This document shows positions 45,363 to 55,004 of a stretch of DNA of 64,000 bases, piece after piece. The notes under the pieces were generated by a model. The model searched no databases and was not told the DNA's origin. It was given only the letters and a program-made list of their open reading frames with translations. Location of the stretch: the NCBI GenBank assembly GCA_039090855.1, contig CM077013.1, forward strand, positions 142,373,240 through 142,437,239, read 5' to 3'. The position numbers and the translations under genes are program-made. The first letter of the stretch is position 1, and every line of letters begins with the position of its first letter. Origin of the DNA: Macrothele yani (Eukaryota > Arthropoda > Arachnida > Araneae > Macrothelidae).

Positions 45363-46613
45363 CACTATATTGACAAAAGTCACCAGACACCTCTTCAAAA
45401 GCAAATGAACAGATCCGCTGCGTTGTTAAGATGCGTAGTACAGCTGCAAACAGTATAAAAACAAGACTGCAGCTGACCGCGATCATATCAATACTGTGAG
45501 GTTGAGTGAAAATGTCACAGCGGGAGTGAACTGACTTTGAGAAAGGAAAGATTGTTGGGTGTTATATTAGTGGGTTGTCCCTAAGAGAAACCGAGAGGGG
45601 TTTAAACATATCAAAGTCAACCGTTTTGGATGTACTGAATAAGTGAAAGACACATGGCATGCCCGAGGCAGCAAAATGTACCGGCAGACCAAAGAAAATC
45701 AGCGATAGGGGACGTCAAAATCACAGGAGAGGCGTTACAGCTAATCAACGGAGTACTTACTGCACAAGACCTCAGTGTACAAATGAATAGAAATGCTGGA
45801 ACCTCGGTATGTATATGTACCATTCACAGAGAACTTCATTCCATGGGTTACCGTCGTCGTGCCGCTGCTCATAAGCCTTTCATCTTCACTCAGAATGCTA
45901 CTCGTCATTTAGCATGGTGCAAAGAACCTTTATCGTGGACCGTAGATCAATGGAAACTGGTTAGCTGGTCCTATAGACTGATGAATCTAGATACATGATC
46001 CATCAGTCCGATGGCTGCGAGTGGGTATGGCGGCAGCCGGGGGAAGCCGATTTCCCTCGGTGTACTGTTCCTACGGTCAAGTTTGGAGCTGGCAGTGTAC
46101 TCGTGTAGGGGCGCTTTTCATGGTATGGTCCCACATTTGTTATCGTGGACAAACCTGTTAACTAGCACGTCTACCTCGATATTCTGGATAATTATGCCCT
46201 ACCAACTCTGTGGCAATACTATGGAACTGATCCTTGTTGGTACCCGCAGGATAATGCACCGAGCCATAAAGCAAGGACTGTTACGGCGTGGTTTGACAAC
46301 AATTCTGTATTGTGCATGGATTGGAAAGTGCAGAGCCCTGATCTTAATCCCATAGAGCACCTATGGGATGAATTAGAGTGCCACATAAGAAGTTTGGAAC
46401 CAAGGTCTACTACTAAGCAACAGCTAGCGGCAGCATTATGTACTGAATGGAAGCACATACCTATCAGTGTTCTAAAACCTAGTCGAAAGCATGTCTCAAA
46501 GGGTCAGTGCATGCATTAAAGCCAAAGGTGGACCGACATCATACTAATGTATGTCAATAAATGCTGTGTTGTGTTTCTCTTCTAGGTGTCAGGTGACTTT
46601 TGTCAATATAATG
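45363..46613 (+). mobile_element. Tc1-like element with both ends (DD34E spacing)
   Basis: Left CACTATATTGACAAAAGTCA and inverted right CATTATATTGACAAAAGTCA; TA outside each (45361-45362 and 46614-46615). About 1.25 kb. It sits in a (TA)n stretch at the boundary between two copies of the tRNA-like repeat. Confidence 0.93.
45520..46519 (+). pseudogene. Tc1-like transposase, broken
   Basis: The N-terminal part is frameshifted (KGKIVG-like region near 45540). One segment (45654-45998) contains VCICTIHRELHSMGYRRR and ARHLAWCKE-like sequence up to the region of the first Asp. A middle segment (46011-46355) is out of frame. The end gives PQDNAPSHKARTVTAWF (second Asp) and QSPDLNPIEHLWDELE (Glu), with 34 residues between them as in canonical Tc1. 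At least three frame changes are needed, so it is inactive. Confidence 0.85.
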
Positions 46614-46624
46614 TATATATGATC

Positions 46625-46985
46625 CATAACATCTATTTGGCTATCATATATTTCTAAAGAGTTATTTCTTCAGAGGATAAGCTTCTGTTAACATGCCGCT
46701 AAGATGAAGGGTGATATATGCATCTATTTGCGCATGGTGGAGCGTTTCATCTGAGTCATAAAACATATCATCCTCAGTTGGTTGGAGGTTCCTTGTTCTG
46801 GGTGGCGTAAGGGTAATATAATTGAACGTAAATTGTGAGATACGGGTTTGATTCCCATTTCAGGACGACGTAATTTTTAAGTTCTTTGAGGCATGTCTAC
46901 TTGCAGGATTAATTTGGCATCCATCTACCTGTAACATCTATTTGATTATCATTTATTTCTGAAGAGGTATTACTTCAGGGGATTT
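46625..46985 (+). repeat. tRNA-like repeat (second family), continuous copy
   Basis: Contains GTTCTGGGTGGCGTAAGGGTAAT..GGTTTGATTCCCATTTCAG (about 46795-46864), matching the inverted copy at 45187-45345. The first and last ~57 bp (TAACATCTATTTG..TATCAT..TTATTTCTRAAGAG) are direct repeats of each other, at about 46628 and 46929, so the family may exist in tandem or have LTR-like ends. Confidence 0.65.
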
Positions 46986-47059
46986 GTGCATGGCACAAAG
47001 AAAGAAAATCCATCAGATATTTTAAGATGTTTAACTGAGTATTTACTTACTGTTAAGTT

Positions 47060-47811
47060 TGTATGAAATTCAAACTGAGTATAAATAAGGGAAAAACCAA
47101 AGTTATGGTCAGGTTTTTGAGCGAGGAACTGCTCGTTAAACCTTAATGGCACAGGGATTGGCCAGGTGAATGAGTTTGTATATTTAGGAAGTATGTTTGA
47201 CAGAGAGAACAAATTAGATGGCAAAATTAACAGGTGAGTGAATTCTTCATTGAAAGTCATAGCTGCCTTAGAAGGATTTAACAGGAATGATGGGTTCTCA
47301 AGGAGGTCCCAAATGGCTGTATATGCAAGTGTAATTGTTCCTACTCTCTGATGCACAACAGTGAAGCCTGGGTACTGCAGAAAAAACATAGGAGTCGTTT
47401 GTGTGCTGGAGAGATGCGTTACTTATAGGGGGTTTTGTGGTAAGACATGCGCTGATCATGTGAGGAATGAAGAGGTGTTGCAGATGTGTAATGTGAGGCA
47501 AAATGTTGTTAGTAAGGTGGAGACTAATATTCTTAGGTGGTTTGGCAATGGTGAAAGAATGAGTGATGAGGTACTGACCAAGAGAATTTTTTCAGCCCAA
47601 GTGGCAGTACAGAAAGGTAGAGGAAGGCCAAGGAAATCATGGGAGGACCAGACTCAGGAATGTCTGCTTGAGAAAAAGATTACGAGTATGAAGTACAAAT
47701 GGTCTTGTGTCCGCCGTGTGATGGATGTTAACGAAACCCGAGAGGCGTGCAGAGATTGTTGCAAATAGACATTTGATACACCAACAGTAAGTAAATTTTA
47801 GTATATACATA
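47060..47811 (+). pseudogene. Second non-LTR retrotransposon (LINE) family, ORF2 C-terminus
   Basis: Peptides in several frames run KTKVMV, VNEFVYLGSMF, AVYASVIVPTL and CGKT, then an open block 47361-47768. That block contains NILRWFGNGERMSDEVLTKR, GRGRPRKSWEDQ and VMDVNETREACRDCC. This is the post-RT C-terminal region common to many invertebrate LINE ORFs and distinct from the RTE family above. 5'-truncated and frameshifted. Its 3' untranslated part is split by the Tc1 element at 47812-49022. Confidence 0.82.
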
Positions 47812-49022
47812 CACTGAAGAGCAATTGAATTAGAGACAGCTGGCTTTATGCAAATGTGGCGCTGTGGGCTACCCTGTAAACGGAAATGACATGACGTATG
47901 CAGCGATCCGACAATATAAGGAGTGATGCGACGGGAATCAGTAAGAGTCGGACGCAGTATGGGTAAGATGAAGGATCTAAGCACATTTGATCGTGGGAAA
48001 ATTCTTGGGGCCCGACGAATGGGTCACTCCATCTCGGAAGTCGTGCAAGCACTCGGATTTTCACGAGCCACTGTGTCACTGGTGCACCGTGAGTACATCG
48101 AATCCGGTAAAACCATCCCTACAAGGGCCAACTGCCGCGAACAACAGCGTGTGGATGAGCGGGGTCATCGTCGGCTAGCTCGCATTGTAACAGCAAATAG
48201 ACGGGCCACAGTGCAAAAAATCCCTTGCAGCAATTTAACGCTGGTGCGCAAAAACGTCTAAGCAGCCACATCATCCAGAACCATCTCCTCGCTATGGGGT
48301 ACAGAAGCCATCGTCCCACAAGGGTACAGCTGCTGACCGCACATCACAGGGTGCAAAGATTAGCATGAGCGCGGGAAAATCGCCACTGGACCCTAGACAT
48401 GTGGGAAAATGTTGCCTGGACTGATGAGTCAAGATTCACGTTGGTACATGCGGATGCCAGGATATAAGTACAGCGCAAACCACATGAAGCGATGGATCCT
48501 TCTTGCCAGCAGGGTACTCTTCAAGCTGGTGGGGGTGGCATTCTCGTCTGGGGACTGTTTACGTGGACTGAAATGGGACCCCTGGTACGTGTGACATCGT
48601 CCCTCACAGCTCAACGTTACCGAGATATCCTGGACAACCATTTGCACGTCTTCAACATCCCACTGGGGACCTCATCCTGCAACAAGACAATGCACCGTGC
48701 CATTACTCCCGAATTGTATCCGAATGGCTGGAAGAACACTTCACCGACGTGACTTCGCTTCCTTGGCCAGCTAGGTCACCTGACCTCAATCCCCTCGAGC
48801 ACATCTGGGATGCCATCGAGAGAGATGTTCGAGGCTCTGACCTCCCTCCATCAAATCTTCGTGAACTGTGGGAGCTTGTTCAAGGGTCGTGGATTTGCAT
48901 GGCTTCCCAACGCTTCCGGTATCTTGTAGAGTTCATGCCGAGACGAATCGCGCCATCATCAGGGCGAAAGGTGGTGCTACACGTTACTAGACAGGTATCT
49001 CTAAATCAATTGCTCTTCAGTG
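47812..49022 (+). mobile_element. Tc1-like element with both ends (DD36E spacing)
   Basis: Left CACTGAAGAGCAATTGAATTAGAGA and inverted right CACTGAAGAGCAATTGATTTAGAGA; TA outside each (47810-47811 and 49023-49024). About 1.21 kb. Inserted into the 3' end of the LINE fragment. Confidence 0.93.
47959..49000 (+). pseudogene. Tc1-like transposase, broken
   Basis: The start is probably MGKMKDLSTFDRGKILGARR, then SISEVVQALGFSRATVSLVH (helix-turn-helix) down to a stop at 48261. Frame changes follow. HWTLDMWENVAWTDESRF carries the first Asp, GGGGILVWGLFTW follows, and the second Asp (QQDNAPCH) is in a shifted frame near 48687. SLPWPARSPDLNPLEHIWD carries the Glu. Counting across frames gives 36 residues between second Asp and Glu, as in the element at 509-1648. 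Confidence 0.87.
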
Positions 49023-49028
49023 TACATA

Positions 49029-49164
49029 TTAAGCTGTTCTCTGATATTCAGAGGTTAGCTCCTCAAAGAAAGACCATCTGACCAACAGTTAACTGATAAT
49101 ACATATCCCTGAGGTGTTCTCTGAGATTAGCTCCACAAAGAAATACAAACCACCAGATAAATTT
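49029..49164. repeat. LINE 3'-tail repeats
   Basis: Two related segments (TTCTCTGAKATT..TTAGCTCC..CAAAGAAA) lie in tandem here, and an inverted relative is at 51244-51313. They mark the 3' ends of second-family LINE copies. Confidence 0.6.
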
Positions 49165-49533
49165 TTAACCGCTTATTTGCTTACTGTTGCCATATCAGAC
49201 TTCTCCATTTACAGTGATCTTGACACACAACACAGGTTTCAGTGACATCCATCACACAAGGTACACATGACCTTCTATACTTCATACTCATAATCAGATA
49301 ATCTTTTTTTCATTCAGACACTAATGAATCTGATTCTCTCATGACTTTATTGGCCTTCCTCTGCCTTTCTTTCCCGCCACTTAGGACGAAAAAATGTTCT
49401 TGGTAAGCATCTTGTCATACATTCTTTCAACATGGCCAAACCACCGAAGAATATTAGTCTCCACCTTGCTAACAACATTTTGCTTCACATTACACGACTG
49501 CAACACATCTTCATTCCTCACATGATCAGATCT
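49165..49533 (-). mobile_element. Second-family LINE 3' fragment
   Basis: Minus strand encodes DHVRNEDVLQSCNVKQNVV, SKVETNILRWFGHVERM and a decayed GR.RKSW-like region, as at 47461-47760. Its 5' truncation point abuts piggyBac transposase sequence at about 49533, so it probably inserted into piggyBac. Confidence 0.8.
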
Positions 49534-51018
49534 TGTCGGTCTGCACGGAGAGTTCCAGTGCAATAAGTGTCATTGTTCAACAACTTCAATGCAAGATTGT
49601 AACTATTATAAAAATTATCCATATAAATAGCACGACCAACATTTAGCTTCCCTTCCATCAACTTTAAAACTACATTAGCAGCATGACCTTTCCTTTCCCT
49701 CCAGGGAGTCCAGTTGCCCTGTGTAAACCAAAGCTTTTAGAATCATACCATTTGTTTCCGTTAGCATATAAAGTTTCACCCCATATTTACGACGTTTTCC
49801 TTTCATGTACTGTTGAATATCAAACGACCACTCCATAAAACCATTGATTCATCAATCGTAAGTTCTTTTCCAGGGTAGTATATGCTCTCTATGGTATCAT
49901 TAAATCCAGTAAATACATTATTTTTGCAAGGCGGTTGGCTGTAATCGCTTCGCCAGGTTGAGGATTTCTTGCAAATTGAAGGCACCGCATGATCAGAAGG
50001 AAACGATTCCTGCTCATATTTGAAGAAAAGCAGTCTATTTTGAATAATGGATCTGTTTTCCATTAATCTTGGAGATGGGGCAGTTGTACAATGCCCATAT
50101 GAAACAGAAGGCCCAGAAAAATTTTCATCTCATCTACCGACACATCCTTCCATTCATTTACTCGTGAGCCTTCAGAACTCCCGAGGTAAACACTTCTACA
50201 GCATATGCATTTCTTTCCCTAACTAATAGATCGTAAAATTCCTCATTTGCTAAAAGATTAAAAAAATCGATTGGCTCAGTACCTATCATAATAATTTTCA
50301 GTCCTGGTACACCAGTGAGCGGAATTCTTCTCATGATGTCGGGACCATCACACCAATGTGTAGCCAAAATCCGTTGAGGCGGAGTATGAGAAAGAACGCA
50401 GCATTCTTCATTCTCACTTTCACTACTGGTTGTACTACTGCTAGTAAAAGAATATGTTTCTGTATACTTGATGACAGATTATCGGCATCTCCTACTTTCA
50501 CAGAAGAATGTGCCCGCTGAGGAACTTTTGGTTGAGAGAGCCCGGCGATAGCACGTCCGAATATATCCATTGTTTCCGCAAAACTAAGTATTGAAGTGAA
50601 TACGGGTTTCTTTGAAATCCCTTTAGCCTCCATGTGAAGTATAAACTCTAAGTAGCAAATGTTTTTAATTGCCACTAAGGCATTTATTTATTGATAGTTC
50701 CCTTCACCGCAAAACCAGTGACGTTCAAAGGAAAATAAACACTGCAGTGAAAAGTGCGCTGTGTTAAGTCTATGGGAAGTCAACTTACTTTCCCTTCCCT
50801 AAACCATGTGGGAAAAAATCCGCTATCCCAAAACCGGGGTCAATTTTAGAAAGTTAGAGACTCATTTTTAGTGCCAGTAACAAAAGAGATAACTCTCTTC
50901 AAGTGCCGAAGGCTTTAGGAAGCGAAATATGAAGCCATGCTTACGACGCCGTTTTGCGCGTCGGCACCTGGGCTAAGCATTGTATGACGCAATTCGGCAT
51001 CGCGCGGTAGTGAAAGTG
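49534..51018 (-). mobile_element. piggyBac-like element, 3' part missing
   Basis: The 5' end is at 51018: outside it lies TTAA (51019-51022), the piggyBac target, and the terminal sequence read inward is CACTTTCACTACCGCGCG. The transposase follows on the minus strand. The other end is not present, being cut off by the LINE fragment at 49533. Confidence 0.8.
49537..50675 (-). pseudogene. piggyBac (PGBD-type) transposase, broken and truncated
   Basis: The N-terminal segment (50675-50331) is low in complexity. Then GVPGLKIIMIGTEPIDFFNL (50367-50158) and EFYDLLVRERNAYAVE follow. Next is KDVSVDEMKIFLGLLFHMGI ending LQD-stop (Tyr replaced by TAA near 50061), and MSRNRFLLIMRCLQFARNPQ in a shifted frame. 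GKELTIDESMVLW carries the first catalytic Asp, and a YMKGKRRKYGVKLYMLTE-type block continues to YMDNFYNS (second Asp). It is lost after CTGTLRADR, so the third Asp and the Cys-rich tail are missing. Confidence 0.88.
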
Positions 51019-51022
51019 TTAA

Positions 51023-51240
51023 CTAATATAATTTATTCAGCCCAAGTAGAAGGAAAGAAAAGTAGAGGAAGGCTAAGGAAATCATGGGAAGAGCAGATTC
51101 ACGAATGTCTGCCTGAGAAAAAGACTATGAGTACGAAGTACAAAAGGTCTTGCGTGCAGCATGAATAAAGCTCAAGCGGTGTGCTGAGATTGTTGTAAAT
51201 GGTGACATTTGATATACCAACTTTAAGCAAATTTTAGTCC
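51023..51240 (+). mobile_element. Second-family LINE 3' fragment, cut by piggyBac
   Basis: Encodes IIYSAQVEGKKSRGRLRKSW and EKKTMSTKYKRSCV, matching 47586-47770. It starts exactly at the TTAA that borders piggyBac, so piggyBac appears to have inserted into this LINE copy. Confidence 0.8.
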
Positions 51241-51313
51241 CATCAGGTAAATGTTTACTTGGCAGATGGTCTTTCTTTGATGAGCTAACTTCTGAATCTC
51301 ACAGAACGAGCTT

Positions 51314-51737
51314 AATGATATGTATGTACCTATATATCTCCCATACTCTTAAGCATGGGTAGACAAAGCCACAAAATTTTCAGGCACTAACACATTTTTT
51401 TTTCAAGATATATGAGGAAAAAACAATGATCTGAACAAAAACTACACACATAAAATAGTGACCTTCAAGTCAGAATTAACGTATTATTTCACTGATAATG
51501 TTCAATAATTCAGGGCAAAATCAACAACTAAACCAGTGAACTCATATTATACACTTGTATCAATAGCTGCATTTCAAAATGCATTTTCATTTCAAAAAGT
51601 TCAGCTTCAGCTTAGTCATCTGTGTAACATTCAATAAAACAAACCACTAATGAATAAATACATTTATAAGCATGCAATCCATCCCATGGCTACATCTCCA
51701 ATGGGTACACGTATCTCTTGGGTTATGCCACACTACT
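51314..51737. other. No gene recognised
   Basis: Nothing supported. Confidence 0.5.
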
Positions 51738-51797
51738 TCAGCCTAAATTAAGTCTACTACAGTGGCATACCACTGTAGTAGACTTAATTTAGGCTGA
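51738..51797. repeat. Perfect 28-bp hairpin with 4-nt loop
   Basis: Arms 51738-51765 and 51770-51797 are exact inverse complements (TCAGCCTAAATTAAGTCTAC..); the loop is CATA. Confidence 0.95.
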
Positions 51798-51877
51798 TAA
51801 TACCTACCACTTCATTACGTTCTAAATTATGCGTAGTTATGTGCAAAACAACTGTAATGCATAACATCTTATCCTCT

Positions 51878-52027
51878 TGTGGAATAGCTTTTTTACGGGT
51901 CTTATAGAGGCTTTAGTTCGAAAATTTGACAACAAACTTGGATGAAAAATAACCTCTATAAGACCCGTAAAAAAGCTATTCCACAATCACTATGAATAGA
52001 GGTGCCATAAATGCATTTACAACTAGG
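51878..52027. mobile_element. 150-bp foldback derived from Penelope-like ends
   Basis: Perfect 33-bp inverted arms, 51878-51910 and 51953-51985 (TGTGGAATAGC..ACGGGTCTTATAGAGG), enclose 42 bp with TTCGAAAATTTGAC. All of it matches the terminal regions of the Penelope-like element at 43839-45186, including the trailing ACTATGAATAGAGG..CATTTAC. ATCTTATCCTCT flanks it exactly (51866-51877 and 52028-52039), a 12-bp target duplication, so it moved as a unit without any coding sequence. Confidence 0.85.
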
Positions 52028-52037
52028 ATCTTATCCT

Positions 52038-52250
52038 CTTTTTTTTTTTTTGATTGGAGGTTTAACGACAACCGTGAGCACCTCAATGGGCTATAAGCAG
52101 TCGCCCATCCCTAATTTAGGGTCACTGGTTCCAGGGAAGGGAAAGAGCCAGTGCCATAAAACAAAACACAACATCCGTGCCTCACCGGGATTCGAACCCG
52201 GACCCCTTTCGGACGAATGATCAGAGGCCATCACTTAGACCACTGCGCCC
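52038..52250 (-). repeat. tRNA-derived SINE, copy 7, head slightly truncated
   Basis: T-rich tail then the SINE body. The head stops at GGGCGCAGTGG on the minus strand, lacking the first ~12 bases. ATCTTATCCT flanks it (52028-52037 and 52251-52260), a 10-bp target duplication shared with the neighbouring foldback. Confidence 0.93.
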
Positions 52251-52260
52251 ATCTTATCCT

Positions 52261-52786
52261 TATTAATATAAAAATTGTACATTCATCGAATTGCTATTTC
52301 TTTCACATTCTCCTGTTAATATACTCGTACATGCATAGGGACTGTTACTATGGCTGTGAAAAAGGGCCTCCAGTTGTTTGAAATAGCTGCTTTCCCGTCA
52401 TGCAGGTTTTATAAATTAAAACCACGAAAATGATTTTCAAATGTTTTACTTATTTAATAAAAAAATACCAAAAATTTCTTTTCTTTTCAATACTTCATTC
52501 AGAGCTGATGTAAAAAATTTCTGGCTATTTCTTTAACCCACTTCATATGCAGTTTCCGAAAAAATATTGTAAAATATTTTTCCAGAGGTTAGAGGCCTTC
52601 TTAGCCTGGAGCCCCCAGCAATGTGGGGGTTGTGGGGGCTATCAGTACGTCCCTGCTCTACTATCAATATCACTGCAAAATGTGTAGCTCTGCTGGCGAT
52701 AGTGCTAAAAATTTATATTGGCATCTTCATTATTACAGTTTTGTGGTAAATAATAAAAAAAGAAAACAGAAAAACTAGTATACTGT
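52261..52786. other. No gene recognised
   Basis: Nothing supported. Confidence 0.5.
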
Positions 52787-55004
52787 CAGCGTTCGAATTA
52801 CCCAGTGGTCCGCTGGCCATTGACCAGTAAAAATATTTATGTTACTGACCCGGGTGCCCAGTAATATTTTTTTTCCGCTTTTGTTCTTACAAGCTTATAA
52901 AGAACTGAACTAGGTTTCACTATGGCAGTTTTCAGTTTTTTTGAAATTCACACATTTACTACTCAAAAACTGAATATCGGAATTGCAAACTATACTTCAA
53001 TTTTATGAAAAAATTTTATTGTAGCCCATTAAGGTCTCAAAGTATTTGGATTAAGACAGCACTCCTTTTTTTTTTTTTTTTTTGCCCAAGTTGTGGCCAC
53101 AGAGTATGGGTCTTTTATAATGCTTTCCAACTGGAGGTTGAAGAACCATTTATGCTATAGCTTTGCCCATCTGTCATTCATTCCACATGGGAGAACCTTC
53201 TGCCTTTCACACTGAAGCATGGCATTCAAATGGATGTGTGTATGTCATTTTTGTGAAACATTTTGCATTCAACATTAGCATTTCCTGTGGGACTAAATGG
53301 AGTAAGGAATCATGGGAAGAGCAGTGTGTTACTACTAGGGATGAGCACATCGGTGAAAAACATCGATGAGTACTCATTGCAAAAGCATCAAGTATTCAAT
53401 GTTATCGGTCCAAATTTCCGATGTGTCGGAGGAAACATCAATGCTTTAAATTATTGTTATTAAAAGTGCAATGTGGGAAGGGAAGGCTGTGAACTTGCAT
53501 ATTTTTCGAGTGTAAAGGGGGTCTTAATAATTATACATGTAACTACTGACTAATAATATAATGTAGACATGTAAAGGCTATCTTACAGTGTAAAGGACGA
53601 CAGCAATATTATAAATCAATCCATCTGCGATACTCCGCGCATTGAGTACGGTTGACCTTACAAATCGGTGAAAAACATCGGGACTGAGTAACTACTGACT
53701 GAGTACTCATTGCAACTGCAGCAGATATCCGAGGTCAGTCAAAATTTTCGATGACTTGATAATGTAAATATATAATTTAGTAAACATTGTAATGTTTGTC
53801 TGATGTTAGTATTGTGTGTTTTTGTGTTAATAAAGATGTGTTTGATTTGGCCCTGTAAATGACCTTTAAGACCCACTTTCAAAATGAAACACCCAAACTT
53901 AAAACGACTGGTTTCAACGCTGTTCTACAAAACCTTTCAAAGCTAGACAAACATCTCTGAACAGAAATGAAGTAAACATTCTGATGACAATAAAGAAATA
54001 CCTTGACGAAACTTGGTTATACCCATTAGCCCACAGTTAGTACAAGTTGCGGTCACCAATAATATCGGTGAAACATCGATATTCGATGCTTTTTGACTGA
54101 GGTTAACAACTACTCAACTAGTATTTTATGTATTACTTTTACTGCTGCGTGCGACCGATGTTTTCTGACTTCTTTTTGAAATCAGCAACTACTGAACGAG
54201 CATTTATGTATGACTCTGTTTTCCGACTTCTCTTTGAAATCAGCAACAACTGAACAAGCATTTATGTATTACTCAGCTACTTGCTAACTAAGGCAGACAG
54301 CAAAATGAATAATTATTAGTTTAGTCGTTGATTTCATAATGAAGGCAGAAAACATCAGTCACAAAACATAGATGTTTCACCGACACTATTGGTGAGTGAA
54401 ACATCAAGTATTCAATACTTGACGTTCCATGGAAAACATCGATGTTTTAAACCATCGATGTATTTTGCCCATCCCTAGTTGCTACAGTGGCAGACTGGGA
54501 AGTGTCAGTTTAAATACCAGCTACCCAGGTCACTTTTGCATTTGTGAATGGCAGTCAAAATATTTTGTAATATTTGAACAATAAACTTTAATCTGAAAAA
54601 ACAACTATATATTATGCTTCAGTGTACCATCCTTGATACTAATACCATGTGCATACTAAATATATTAATTAGTATGTGTGCCATTTCTGGACAAGTACGA
54701 AAAAAGAAAGTGGACCACCGCATTTTTGTATAAACTGGCTTCAAGCTCAAAAGTCAAGTTTTCGTTTTTTTAATTTCTATGACTGCTTAACTGTGCTTTG
54801 TATTTTATTTATGAATTATTTGGTGTGTACATGTACACATACTGTTGCTCTAAATTTGTAATATACAGCTACAATGAAATGAAACGTTATATACTGTAAA
54901 TGTGTAAGTTTTTTCTTTCACTGACCAGTGGGCATTTTGGCGGACCAGTGATTTGCAAATTCAAGTGGTCCGCTGGGCCTGTACAAAATTAATTTCTAAC
55001 ACTG
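52787..55004. mobile_element. hAT-like nonautonomous element (outer)
   Basis: Left CAGCGTTCGAATTA and inverted right CAGTGTTAGAAATTA are similar ends, and CCAGTGG/GGTCCGCTGG blocks recur inside both. The flanks share ACTGT immediately outside (52782-52786 and 55005-55009), only 5 bp, so the superfamily is uncertain. No transposase. It contains the element at 53336-54477. Confidence 0.55.
53336..54477. mobile_element. hAT-type nonautonomous element (inner)
   Basis: The ends TAGGGATGAGCACATCGG and, inverted, TAGGGATGGGCAAAATACATCG are typical hAT termini. GTTACTAC precedes and GTTGCTAC follows, an 8-bp duplication with one mismatch. Inside are repeated AAACATCGATG motifs and a short tandem repeat (GACTTCTYTTTGAAATCAGCAAC, at about 54166 and 54226). 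No coding capacity seen. Confidence 0.8.
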
